Source: an uncultured Bacteroidales bacterium
Lineage (GTDB): Bacteria; Bacteroidota; Bacteroidia; Bacteroidales; F082
Assembly: GCA_937926515.1 (NCBI GenBank)
Contig: CALAZZ010000291.1
Location: 1-8,593, forward strand
Reading direction: 5' to 3'
Length of the DNA stretch: 8,593 bases
The notes beneath the pieces were generated by a model. It had not been told where the DNA came from. It searched no databases and saw only the letters and a program-made list of their open reading frames with translations. Shown here in pieces: positions 1 to 6,462 of this stretch (position 1 is the stretch's first letter; every line of letters begins with the position of its first letter). A program made the position numbers and the translations under genes.

Positions 1-64
1 TTTGATTAACATAAATAATATAGCTTCATTGATTCAAATACGCATGGCTGAAACCCAACAATGG

Positions 65-742
65 TCACAGCTGCCAATCAACCGGCACTAAACCGGCACT
101 TTTAAGTAGAGCATTTGCTTTTGAAAAATGCCGGCAACCAAAAAAACCCCGAGAGGCAGACAATGGTGAAGGATGCGGAGCAGTTAGTACAAAATGTTTT
201 CGCTGATCGATCAGCGAAGATTTAGCCATTGCATATTTTCCCCAGAGTAAAAAAACAACTCCGGCCCGGTATTCAGATATGGCTTTGATAACTGCATCTG
301 TAAACGTTTCCCACCCTTTTCCCTGGTGCGAACCAGCTTCAGCTTTTCTCACTGTAAGGGTGGCATTTAGAAGTAATACCCCATTGGCTGCCCAATGACT
401 AAGGTTACCTGATTTAGGTGGTTTGATTCCCAAATCTGATACTAATTCCTTATAGATGTTTACCAAACTTGGTGGCAAATTAATCCCTTCAGGAACGGAG
501 AAACACAATCCATGAGCCTGTCCGGTTCCATGATAAGGATCCTGCCCGAGTATAACCGCTTTAACTGCTGGAAGTGGTGTGAGGTTAAATGCATTAAATA
601 TCATATTACCCGGAGGGTAAACGGTATGATGTTTGCGTTCGTCTATTAAAAAATATTTCAAATTCTGAAAGTATTCAGAATCGAACTCAGACTGAAGTAC
701 TTCGGCCCAACTTTCTTCTATTACAGGCTTAACCTCCGGCAT
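65..742 (-). CDS. ung: Uracil-DNA glycosylase, family 1 (UNG)
   Basis: This enzyme removes uracil from DNA by cleaving the N-glycosidic bond, the first step of base excision repair in the cytoplasm. The family-1 signatures are all present. The water-activating loop GQDPYHG is at residues 66-72, with the catalytic Asp at 68 and the Tyr that excludes thymine at 70. The uracil-stacking Phe is at 81, the uracil-reading Asn at 126 (GVLLLN), and the DNA-intercalation loop HPSPLSA at 190-196 carries the second catalytic residue, His190. The length of 225 residues is close to the E. coli enzyme (229). The frame extends upstream to a TTG at 769, but I chose the ATG at 742 because MPEVKPVIEESW matches the usual family N-terminus and the upstream part is AT-rich leader. 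The gene stands alone, divergent from the lipoprotein gene. No clear promoter match and no terminator hairpin were found around it. Confidence 0.97.
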   Translation of the reverse strand: MPEVKPVIEESWAEVLQSEFDSEYFQNLKYFLIDERKHHTVYPPGNMIFNAFNLTPLPAVKAVILGQDPYHGTGQAHGLCFSVPEGINLPPSLVNIYKELVSDLGIKPPKSGNLSHWAANGVLLLNATLTVRKAEAGSHQGKGWETFTDAVIKAISEYRAGVVFLLWGKYAMAKSSLIDQRKHFVLTAPHPSPLSASRGFFGCRHFSKANALLKSAGLVPVDWQL

Positions 743-820
743 TTTATAAAGATTTATACTAAATATCAAAACTTAGGATCCAAATTGTTGTAAAACTAAA
801 AATAAAACTCAAGGAACCTA

Positions 821-856
821 TCTTAGAATTATAAATTGTATCAATTAATTCTAAGA
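821..856. repeat. Interrupted inverted repeat (11-bp perfect arms) between divergent genes
   Basis: The arms TCTTAGAATTA (821-831) and TAATTCTAAGA (846-856) are perfect reverse complements. Inside the loop, 835-838 can also pair with 842-845, leaving a 3-nt tip. The right arm is part of a second, overlapping symmetry, AATTCT-A-AGAATT (847-859), so the hexamer AGAATT or its complement occurs three times within 36 bp. There is no U-run directly after the stem on either strand, and no gene ends here, so a terminator is unlikely. An operator for one of the flanking divergent genes, or a remnant, is possible. The symmetry is seen directly; the function is inference. Confidence 0.5.
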
Positions 857-907
857 ATTGGTAAAATTTTTTAGAAGAAAAATGTGCAACAATATTTTGT
901 TAGATTC

Positions 908-937
908 GTTGTTATTCAGAGAAAATCTGTTTCTTTG
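908..937 (+). promoter_or_regulatory. Candidate sigma-A-type promoter for the lipoprotein/barrel pair
   Basis: GTTG (908-911), an 18-nt spacer and TTTCTTTG (930-937) match the Bacteroidota promoter pattern TTTG-N19-TAnnTTTG with one mismatch in each element. Transcription would start near 944, about 30 nt before the lipoprotein ATG. A 7-bp inverted repeat, TCTGTTT (926-932) and AAACAGA (939-945), straddles the -7 element and could be an operator. The match is imperfect in AT-rich DNA, so confidence is low. Confidence 0.3.
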
Positions 938-958
938 TAAACAGAAAATATTAACCGG

Positions 959-972
959 ATATTTCGAAATAT
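959..972. repeat. Perfect 14-bp palindrome next to the lipoprotein start codon
   Basis: ATATTTCGAAATAT reads identically on both strands and ends 1 bp before the ATG at 974, covering the region where a ribosome would bind. It could be a protein-binding site or, in mRNA, a weak self-complementary element. It may also be chance in AT-rich sequence. Confidence 0.4.
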
Positions 973-973
973 T

Positions 974-1102
974 ATGAAGAAAATATTATTAATACTGGTA
1001 ACTGCTTTTATGTTTGGGATATTGCTATCTTCATGCAAAACACACGTGAAGTGTGCTGCTTATGGCGAAGCTCACAAGTATCAGCGTGAAACCAGGTATT
1101 AA
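974..1102 (+). CDS. Very small lipoprotein (42 aa), function unknown
   Basis: The frame encodes 42 residues. MKK is followed by a hydrophobic stretch (residues 4-18) and a clear lipobox LSSC with Cys21, so signal peptidase II should cut before Cys21 and leave a lipidated peptide of only 22 residues. The mature part begins CKTHVKCAAYGE and ends QRETRY. It has a second cysteine at 27 and is rich in charged and aromatic residues. The residues after Cys21 are basic, not the acidic export signal of Bacteroidota surface lipoproteins, so it probably faces the periplasm (inference). The start ATG at 974 is the only sensible one. The stop lies 50 bp before the barrel gene on the same strand, so the two are probably cotranscribed. 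I recall small lipoproteins with a similar C-AYGE tail in other Bacteroidota but cannot verify this here. No function is known to me. Confidence 0.72.
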   Translation: MKKILLILVTAFMFGILLSSCKTHVKCAAYGEAHKYQRETRY

Positions 1103-1152
1103 TCATCTATCCCGATTTCCAATGCTCTTAAATGTTGTTTTGGGAAAAAGCA

Positions 1153-1938
1153 ATGAAAAGTTTATGTGTCATAAAAGCCACAGCACTCCTTGTATTCTGT
1201 CTTATAGCAGTTAACTCTGCTATTGGGCAGCGTGCTTTAGCTGCAGACACCTCCGAACTCCAGATTATTTATAGCCACGAGCGAATGGGTACAGCAATTG
1301 CCCATAGTTTCGGCCTGGGTGCAGGTTTCCGTTGGGGCACAAACAGAAATGCATTCAGAACCAGGGTTATTTCAACTGAACTGGTAAGCTTTCGCTCCCC
1401 TAAACAAATTAAAACAATCAATCCTTATTACAACAATGCTAAACGATATGTGTATGGTAAGTTGAATGAAGTATTCTTTCTAAGAGCCGGAATTGCAAAT
1501 AAGCAATTGCTGAATAGAAAACCTTTATGGGGTGGTGTTGAGGTCAGGTGGCTCTATGAAGGGGGAGCTACACTTGGTATCGAAAAACCATATTATCTGT
1601 TTGTTATTTCATTTTACCAGGGGATTGGAGATAATTTAAACTACGCTATTGAAACAAAACGCTTCGATCCGGCCTTCCTTTCCTGGGATGATATCTATGG
1701 GCGGGCCCCATTTACTAAAGGAATCGGGGAGATCAGCCTCAAACCAGGGGTTTATGTTAAAACCGCTTTCAATTTTGAGTTTGGTGAAGTACGCACACGT
1801 ATGCAAGCATTTGAAGCCGGAGCCATACTTGAGTTTTTTCCGCAAGGTGTCGTCATCATGGCTGATGATTCCGATAACATGCTATTTTGGTCGTTTTATA
1901 TCAGTGTAAGTATTGGAAGTCGATATAACAAATACTAA
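1153..1938 (+). CDS. Exported protein of unknown function, probable outer-membrane beta-barrel
   Basis: The product has 261 residues. An N-terminal signal peptide (basic start, hydrophobic residues about 9-20, cleavage near residues 25-31) sends it through Sec. The rest shows alternating hydrophobic and polar residues, many Gly and aromatic residues, and amphipathic strands such as 47-60, 98-114, 126-154 and 199-229. It ends in an aromatic residue (Tyr261) after SFYISVSIGSRY, which resembles a last beta-barrel strand. A loop-like segment DDIYGRAPFTKGIGE (179-193) looks like a conserved family core. I chose the ATG at 1153 because it gives a typical signal peptide; an in-frame ATG at 1132 would add seven residues (MLFWEKA). 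The small lipoprotein gene lies 50 bp upstream and the rhodanese gene converges from downstream with 2 bp between the stops. I do not recognise a named function. The barrel prediction is inference from composition and strand pattern. Confidence 0.8.
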   Translation: MKSLCVIKATALLVFCLIAVNSAIGQRALAADTSELQIIYSHERMGTAIAHSFGLGAGFRWGTNRNAFRTRVISTELVSFRSPKQIKTINPYYNNAKRYVYGKLNEVFFLRAGIANKQLLNRKPLWGGVEVRWLYEGGATLGIEKPYYLFVISFYQGIGDNLNYAIETKRFDPAFLSWDDIYGRAPFTKGIGEISLKPGVYVKTAFNFEFGEVRTRMQAFEAGAILEFFPQGVVIMADDSDNMLFWSFYISVSIGSRYNKY

Positions 1939-1940
1939 TG

Positions 1941-2297
1941 CTATAGCGACTCCCTCAGCTTCATCCAGATTGCAAAACCTCCGTCCAGGTTAAGTGCATT
2001 TTCGAAACCAATACGCATTAGCCAGCTACAAATCCTGACACTTCGGATGCCATGGGCACACATGATCACAATTTTTTTATCAGTTGGAATTAAATCAAGT
2101 GATGAGCTAAACAATGAAGTAGGTATATGAAGCTGTGATTTATGTAATACTGTATCATTCGGATTTATTTCTTCATTTTCCCGTATATCAATCAACACAA
2201 AATCATCCTGAGAAGTACTTAATCCAAATGGATGAATATGCTTAACCCCACCAATATGAAAATGTTGCAAAACCGGTGTTTCATTGATCATATTCAT
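1941..2297 (-). CDS. Single-domain rhodanese-like protein
   Basis: This is a 118-residue stand-alone rhodanese domain without signal peptide, so it is expected in the cytoplasm. The active-site loop CAHGIRS is at residues 80-86, with the sulfur-carrying Cys at 80 and the conserved Arg at 85. The preceding core strand KKIVIM (74-79), the early strand FVLIDIRENEE (33-43) and the closing GFENALNLDGGFAIW (97-111) are typical of the family. Such proteins move sulfane sulfur between carriers, but the acceptor cannot be told from sequence. The segment IHPFGLSTSQDD around residues 21-32 is a usual N-terminal part. ATG at 2297 and ATG at 2291 (residue 3) are both possible starts. The gene follows the propeller gene on the same strand after 138 bp containing a hairpin, so it may have its own promoter, although I found no good promoter match. 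Confidence 0.92.
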   Translation of the reverse strand: MNMINETPVLQHFHIGGVKHIHPFGLSTSQDDFVLIDIRENEEINPNDTVLHKSQLHIPTSLFSSSLDLIPTDKKIVIMCAHGIRSVRICSWLMRIGFENALNLDGGFAIWMKLRESL

Positions 2298-2323
2298 AAT
2301 AGATCGTATTTGACTTAATATTA

Positions 2324-2353
2324 AAAGCCATCACAAAAATTCATGATGGCTTT
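2324..2353 (-). terminator. Hairpin terminator candidate after the propeller gene
   Basis: AAAGCCATCA (2324-2333) and TGATGGCTTT (2344-2353) form a perfect 10-bp stem with a 10-nt loop. Read on the minus strand, the stem is followed by an AT-rich tail with a short T-run (TTTTAATATT), as expected for an intrinsic terminator of the secreted propeller gene, whose stop codon is about 80 nt upstream on that strand. The tail is broken by A residues, so termination may be weak. The hairpin could also serve as 5' leader structure for the rhodanese gene, which starts 26 bp further on. Confidence 0.45.
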
Positions 2354-2435
2354 AAAAAACACATTGTGCGTCAAAGAAGACTGTTATTCAATTCAAGGAT
2401 TATTTGTACTTTAATCCAGAATTCCATTATTTCTA

Positions 2436-5396
2436 TTAATACACCACAAATTTGCTGGTTCCAATATGACTTCCTGCTTGCATTCTTATGATATAAGTAC
2501 CCGTATTAAGATGTCTGGAGTTGATACCAATGGATTGTCTTCCAGCGTTCATTTGTCCAATTTGCCTGGAATCAATCATACGTCCGCTCAAATCGAAGAT
2601 CTGGTAGTTGACTGGTGACTGTTCCTTTAGATCAAACTCAATCACTGCATGCTCAATCACAGGATTGGGGAAAACTCTTATCATGAGTTGCTTATTTGCA
2701 GATGTGTAATGTTTCTCATCAAGTCCAACTGGCTTTCTGAAATCATTGGCCCTGAATAACCCCTTGCCATAAGTTGCGGCGTAAATAATACCCAGATTAC
2801 GTGTACCAGGGTAATTTAAGATTAAGGTATCAATGTTGATCAGTTGAACGGTATCAGGCGATTTGTTGATCAGCTGTTGCTTCAGATCAAATACAGGCAG
2901 GTTGCCAAGAATGTCAGCATCAGGATTCCATGTTGGTGAACTGCTATTGATATTATCCGTAAAAAACACTCCTAGATCAGTTCCAAGGAAAACCATACCG
3001 GGATTACTCATCTCAATCAAACTGGAATATACAGGCATAGCCGGCAGATTTCCCTGTTTACTCACAAAGGTAGGCTCATCCGAGAGGGCATTGTTGCTCA
3101 TGAAGACATAATGCTCGTTGCCGTAATTTGCAAAAGTAACAACCACATTATTGGCATTATTCGGGTCAACTGCTACAGAAGTAATGGCTCTTGTGATCTG
3201 ATCTTCAGTACCTGGTAAATAAATTGGGATTTCAGTTGTGGTGATTTGATAATTGCTCCCATTTACTTGTGCAGTACTGAAGTCGTAAGCAGTCGCAATA
3301 TTAGATACCCGATAAAACCTACCATTTTGCATACCCACAAATGCATGATCCGCATCTGAGGAAATAGCCATTGACTGAGGCATACCACTAAATCCAGTTG
3401 TATTTTTTGTAAGTACAAACCAATCCGGTCGTTTAGCGAAGTCTAAAAGTTCTGTTGTCATCCACAACCTGTTCTGTGCAGCCAGAAACAGTTTAGATGA
3501 TACAATATCTTTCACCCGGATTGAATCACCACTTGAAAGACTCACATTCGAGGGTAAGGTATAATAAAACGGATGATCATTATTCTTACTTCTAACCTTA
3601 AGTATTGAACCTGCTGGGTAATCCTTAAGTGCGTGAAATGTAACAGAATCACGGCTGTTCTGGTTCTCATAACTCTCCCACAATGCCATTGGGATCTTAA
3701 AAGTATTTGAAGCTGCCAACACATCAGCTGTGGTGCTCATATAGTTAGTATCTTTCAGAAATTGCGCAGAAGTTGTAAATGCCAAATCCTCAGACCGGAA
3801 AATCTGTCCGGAGACAGAGCTCATTACAATGGCTTCAGAATTGATTGTTGAGAACAAAGTATTGGTTCCATGTCCATTGACAAAGGATCCACCCTGGAAC
3901 CATAATTCCTGTCCATAGCGTACCGTATTGCCTTCACCTGAAATATAAATGATTCCATTATTCTGTGCGCCACCTAACACCCTGTTTTCTCCACCTGATG
4001 GATAAACAGAATAAAACTGTGTAGTGATGTAGTTACGGTTGCTGGTGGTATAAGAAAGCACTTCCCCGGAAGATTCACCTTTAAAAACACCCCCATCGGT
4101 TCCGACAATAAATTGGTTATTCGTACCATTACGAAATGCGATTGTTTGTTGACCGGCTGGAAGAAACCTTGGATCGAACTGAGTGGTTGCACTCCTGGAC
4201 TTTGCATCCCAAGCAAAAAATCCTTCTTCAGCGAATTTTCGTCCCTGCCAGATATTAATGCCACCAACCAAGATGCGATCAGGATTTTGAGGGAAAACCG
4301 TTATATAACTATTGCTTCCTCCTCTGGATTGCAAAATATTATAAGCTGCAGTTGTGGGTAAGATGGGATACCAGGTATCTCCCTTATCCGTAGTTCGAAA
4401 TACACCTACATGTGCGCCACCCTGATTGATGAGCAGGGCATACATTACATTTGGATCTGAGGGTGCAATTGCCACCTCAACCATAAATACATTTTGCGTC
4501 GGCAGGCTCACTGAATCAGCAGTTGATCGATCTACAAAACCATCAGCCGCACCGGATTTAGATATATAAACTTTGTTATTCACACCGGCAATGATAGTTC
4601 CATCCGAACCTATTTTTACACTTGTTGTTCTTTCATCTATTTCGTTGCCATCAATATCAGTTGCCATTGTCCAACTTGATCCACCATCGGTGGAGAACTT
4701 AAGGCCGGTATTGGTACCCGCATACACATCATTGGATTGATTGGCTGCAAGTGAATATACAAAAGCCCAATCAGCAGCATTATCATTATACTCTGGGCTG
4801 GTGGCAGTCAAAAGTGAGAAATTATCTCCATCACTTGATTTATAGATTCCTGTACCCATAAAACTGGTACCAAAATTCAGCACGCCCAATTGGTTATAGT
4901 TTGAAGTGAATGCAGACTTACCATCACCTGTACCGACATAAATCGTTCCATCAGGAGTTTGAACCATTGAGCTCCCTTGAATAGAGAGATTTGAAACGCC
5001 TTCCCATGTTATACCATTATTGACAGAGCGCCAAATACCTCCACCCATGCTGGCTGCGTAAATGGTATTGGCTGAACCATCACGGTTATCATACAATAAA
5101 GCTGATGTCTTGCCTCCAAAATTATCCGGTCCAAGTGATACCCAGTTCAAAGAATTCGCATCACGTGAGGTCAGCATATTTGCAACAGATTGTCTGGCTA
5201 TGCGGACATCCATAGGATCAACTTCTCCTGTATTCTGATTGGCTCTCAAATTGTGTATATATGCTTCGGAAGCATAAAATTCTGCATTCTCCACATGGTA
5301 TTGACCTGGTTTAACCGGATGGGTTGAGCTGAGAAATAAACCAGTTAAAACAGTGACTGTCAAAAGAAAACTAGAAAGTAAAAATCCCTTTTTCAT
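2436..5396 (-). CDS. Secreted BNR/Asp-box beta-propeller protein with T9SS type A sorting domain
   Basis: The 986-residue product starts with a Sec signal peptide (MKKG, then hydrophobic 5-22). A propeptide-like region (about 25-84) precedes the propeller, which opens at VSLGPDNFGGKTSAL (86-100). Asp-box-type blade turns are visible at SVNNGITW (124-131), SSDGDNFS (187-194, degenerate), STDGGSSW (235-242) and TTDKGDTW (335-342). Further blade-like motifs are VGTDGGVFKG (431-440) and, near the C-terminal end, FLGTDLGVFFTD and AATYGKGLFRA. Residues of about 565-640 look like an inserted beta-rich domain. The last 78 residues, from FPNP at 909, form a Por-type C-terminal sorting domain with IFDLSGRMI, LNTGTYIIRM and a final KFVVY. 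This directs passage through the outer membrane by the type IX system and anchoring at or release from the surface. The fold resembles sortilin or GH74-like propellers. No catalytic residues can be assigned, so adhesion or glycan or protein binding is as likely as enzymatic activity. Confidence 0.93.
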   Translation of the reverse strand: MKKGFLLSSFLLTVTVLTGLFLSSTHPVKPGQYHVENAEFYASEAYIHNLRANQNTGEVDPMDVRIARQSVANMLTSRDANSLNWVSLGPDNFGGKTSALLYDNRDGSANTIYAASMGGGIWRSVNNGITWEGVSNLSIQGSSMVQTPDGTIYVGTGDGKSAFTSNYNQLGVLNFGTSFMGTGIYKSSDGDNFSLLTATSPEYNDNAADWAFVYSLAANQSNDVYAGTNTGLKFSTDGGSSWTMATDIDGNEIDERTTSVKIGSDGTIIAGVNNKVYISKSGAADGFVDRSTADSVSLPTQNVFMVEVAIAPSDPNVMYALLINQGGAHVGVFRTTDKGDTWYPILPTTAAYNILQSRGGSNSYITVFPQNPDRILVGGINIWQGRKFAEEGFFAWDAKSRSATTQFDPRFLPAGQQTIAFRNGTNNQFIVGTDGGVFKGESSGEVLSYTTSNRNYITTQFYSVYPSGGENRVLGGAQNNGIIYISGEGNTVRYGQELWFQGGSFVNGHGTNTLFSTINSEAIVMSSVSGQIFRSEDLAFTTSAQFLKDTNYMSTTADVLAASNTFKIPMALWESYENQNSRDSVTFHALKDYPAGSILKVRSKNNDHPFYYTLPSNVSLSSGDSIRVKDIVSSKLFLAAQNRLWMTTELLDFAKRPDWFVLTKNTTGFSGMPQSMAISSDADHAFVGMQNGRFYRVSNIATAYDFSTAQVNGSNYQITTTEIPIYLPGTEDQITRAITSVAVDPNNANNVVVTFANYGNEHYVFMSNNALSDEPTFVSKQGNLPAMPVYSSLIEMSNPGMVFLGTDLGVFFTDNINSSSPTWNPDADILGNLPVFDLKQQLINKSPDTVQLINIDTLILNYPGTRNLGIIYAATYGKGLFRANDFRKPVGLDEKHYTSANKQLMIRVFPNPVIEHAVIEFDLKEQSPVNYQIFDLSGRMIDSRQIGQMNAGRQSIGINSRHLNTGTYIIRMQAGSHIGTSKFVVY

Positions 5397-5476
5397 ATCA
5401 TAAATTTTTGATTATAGTTCGGCTGTACCTAGACTAAAATAGTGGCACAAGTTACAGTTTTTATTCACAAACGCAA

Positions 5477-5484
5477 CAAAGATA
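5477..5484 (-). promoter_or_regulatory. Second candidate -7 element for the propeller gene
   Basis: On the minus strand this site reads TATCTTTG, a perfect match to the Bacteroidota -7 consensus TAnnTTTG. The -33 position, about 20 nt upstream, has only a weak AATG. If used, transcription would start near 5470, about 75 nt before the ATG. It is weaker than the candidate at 5528-5558. Confidence 0.3.
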
Positions 5485-5527
5485 ATAGCATTTTATTTAA
5501 CATTCATTAAGAGATCCTGGAAGTGAA

Positions 5528-5558
5528 CAAAAATAATATCAATCGGAGCTCAATCAAA
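5528..5558 (-). promoter_or_regulatory. Bacteroidota sigma-A-type promoter upstream of the propeller gene
   Basis: On the minus strand TTTG (5558-5555), a spacer of exactly 19 nt and TATTTTTG (5535-5528) match the phylum consensus TTTG-N19-TAnnTTTG at every defined position. Transcription would begin near 5521, giving a leader of about 125 nt before the ATG at 5396. Position and strand suit independent expression of the secreted propeller gene from the bat operon upstream. The leader is AT-rich, and I see no riboswitch-like structure in it. Confidence 0.55.
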
Positions 5559-5687
5559 AAAAGTAAAGTTTGCGGCGAAAATAATTAAGTTTTAGGCGTT
5601 TCTATATCAATTTTAGCACAGAAACCAATCAAACTATAGGAAAATGTGTGGATTGGATTTTAGTTAAATTTGTTCACGAAGTTGCTA

Positions 5688-6455
5688 TCATATCCCTTTT
5701 AATGATTCCTTTGGCAGCCATCCAATGCTTCCGTTGGCAATTTTAATCTTATGCCAATTTCCCGAATCCTCCAATAAAAGCACCTTAGTTCCTTCATGAA
5801 GCACAAACAAATCAACACTATTGGCAGCCGGTGAGCTTTTCACCGTTATGGTAGGTGTAAAAATAATGGCTTCACTTACTTGCTGCGTATAGTAGTATTT
5901 TTGTGATGCAAGGCCAAATGTTGCGATGGTAAAAAAAAGAAAGATCAAGCCTGAATAAAAACCAACCTTTCTCATTACGATTGAATTGGCTAATAGGTAC
6001 AACAGAACCATGGCCAACGTCAATACGAAAACAGCCAGCGAGATCCATGCCCAAGTATCAGAATCAAACATACCATAGAACCGCTCCCACCAAATCCTGT
6101 AAAACATTCTTGGTAAAGGCTCGACCTTGTCAACAATCATGGAATTGGCAACATCAAGGTTAAACAATACATCTGGATCGGAAGGCGAAAGCTTACGCGC
6201 TTTCTCATAATAAAGTATCGAAGATGGAAAGTCTCGCAACTTGAAATAGGTGTTCCCAATATTATAATAGAGTGAGGTTGATTCTACTCCTTCATCTAAA
6301 ACTTGATGATAAGTAATGAGGGCTGAGTCGTAAATGGCTTCATTATAATATGCATTGGCCTGATCAAGGAGCTGCTGCAACCGATCAGCCTGCCCTTGTA
6401 TCGTAATTCCAAAAAAAATCAACAAAACCATTAACACATGCTTATGTTTCCACAT
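5688..6455 (-). CDS. batE: BatE-type protein: TPR, two membrane helices and SH3-like domain
   Basis: The product has 255 residues. It has a signal-like hydrophobic N-terminus (7-20), two TPR-like repeats (about 26-59 and 60-93, with NIGNTYFKLRDFPSSILYYEKA as the clearest unit), two membrane helices (135-156 and 164-182) and a C-terminal SH3-like domain (about 193-255, with VKSSPAANS, VLHEGTKVLLLE, WHKIKIANGSIGWLP). This order is that of BatE of the Bacteroidota bat (aerotolerance) operons. The topology suggests that the TPR and SH3 parts both sit in the periplasm, joined by a membrane hairpin. The frame is open upstream to 6566, but that extension overlaps the 3' end of batD. The ATG at 6455 gives a proper signal segment and lies 7 bp after the batD stop, indicating translational coupling. 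The biochemical role of BatE is not established; scaffolding of envelope complexes through TPR contacts is a common inference. Confidence 0.88.
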   Translation of the reverse strand: MWKHKHVLMVLLIFFGITIQGQADRLQQLLDQANAYYNEAIYDSALITYHQVLDEGVESTSLYYNIGNTYFKLRDFPSSILYYEKARKLSPSDPDVLFNLDVANSMIVDKVEPLPRMFYRIWWERFYGMFDSDTWAWISLAVFVLTLAMVLLYLLANSIVMRKVGFYSGLIFLFFTIATFGLASQKYYYTQQVSEAIIFTPTITVKSSPAANSVDLFVLHEGTKVLLLEDSGNWHKIKIANGSIGWLPKESLKGI

Positions 6456-6462
6456 ATTTCTG

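Noticed and set aside
743..769. In-frame upstream extension of ung starting at a TTG
   Set aside because: It adds nine residues (MIFSINLYK) not expected in the family; the ATG at 742 gives the normal N-terminus and length.
4113..4361. Plus-strand open frame inside the propeller gene
   Set aside because: It is a frame shadow with no recognisable motif or translation signal, opposite a well-supported gene.
5625..5656. CCAATC/GATTGG inverted repeat after batE as an operon terminator
   Set aside because: The stem is only 6 bp with a 20-nt loop and no proper T-run, so it is too weak to call.
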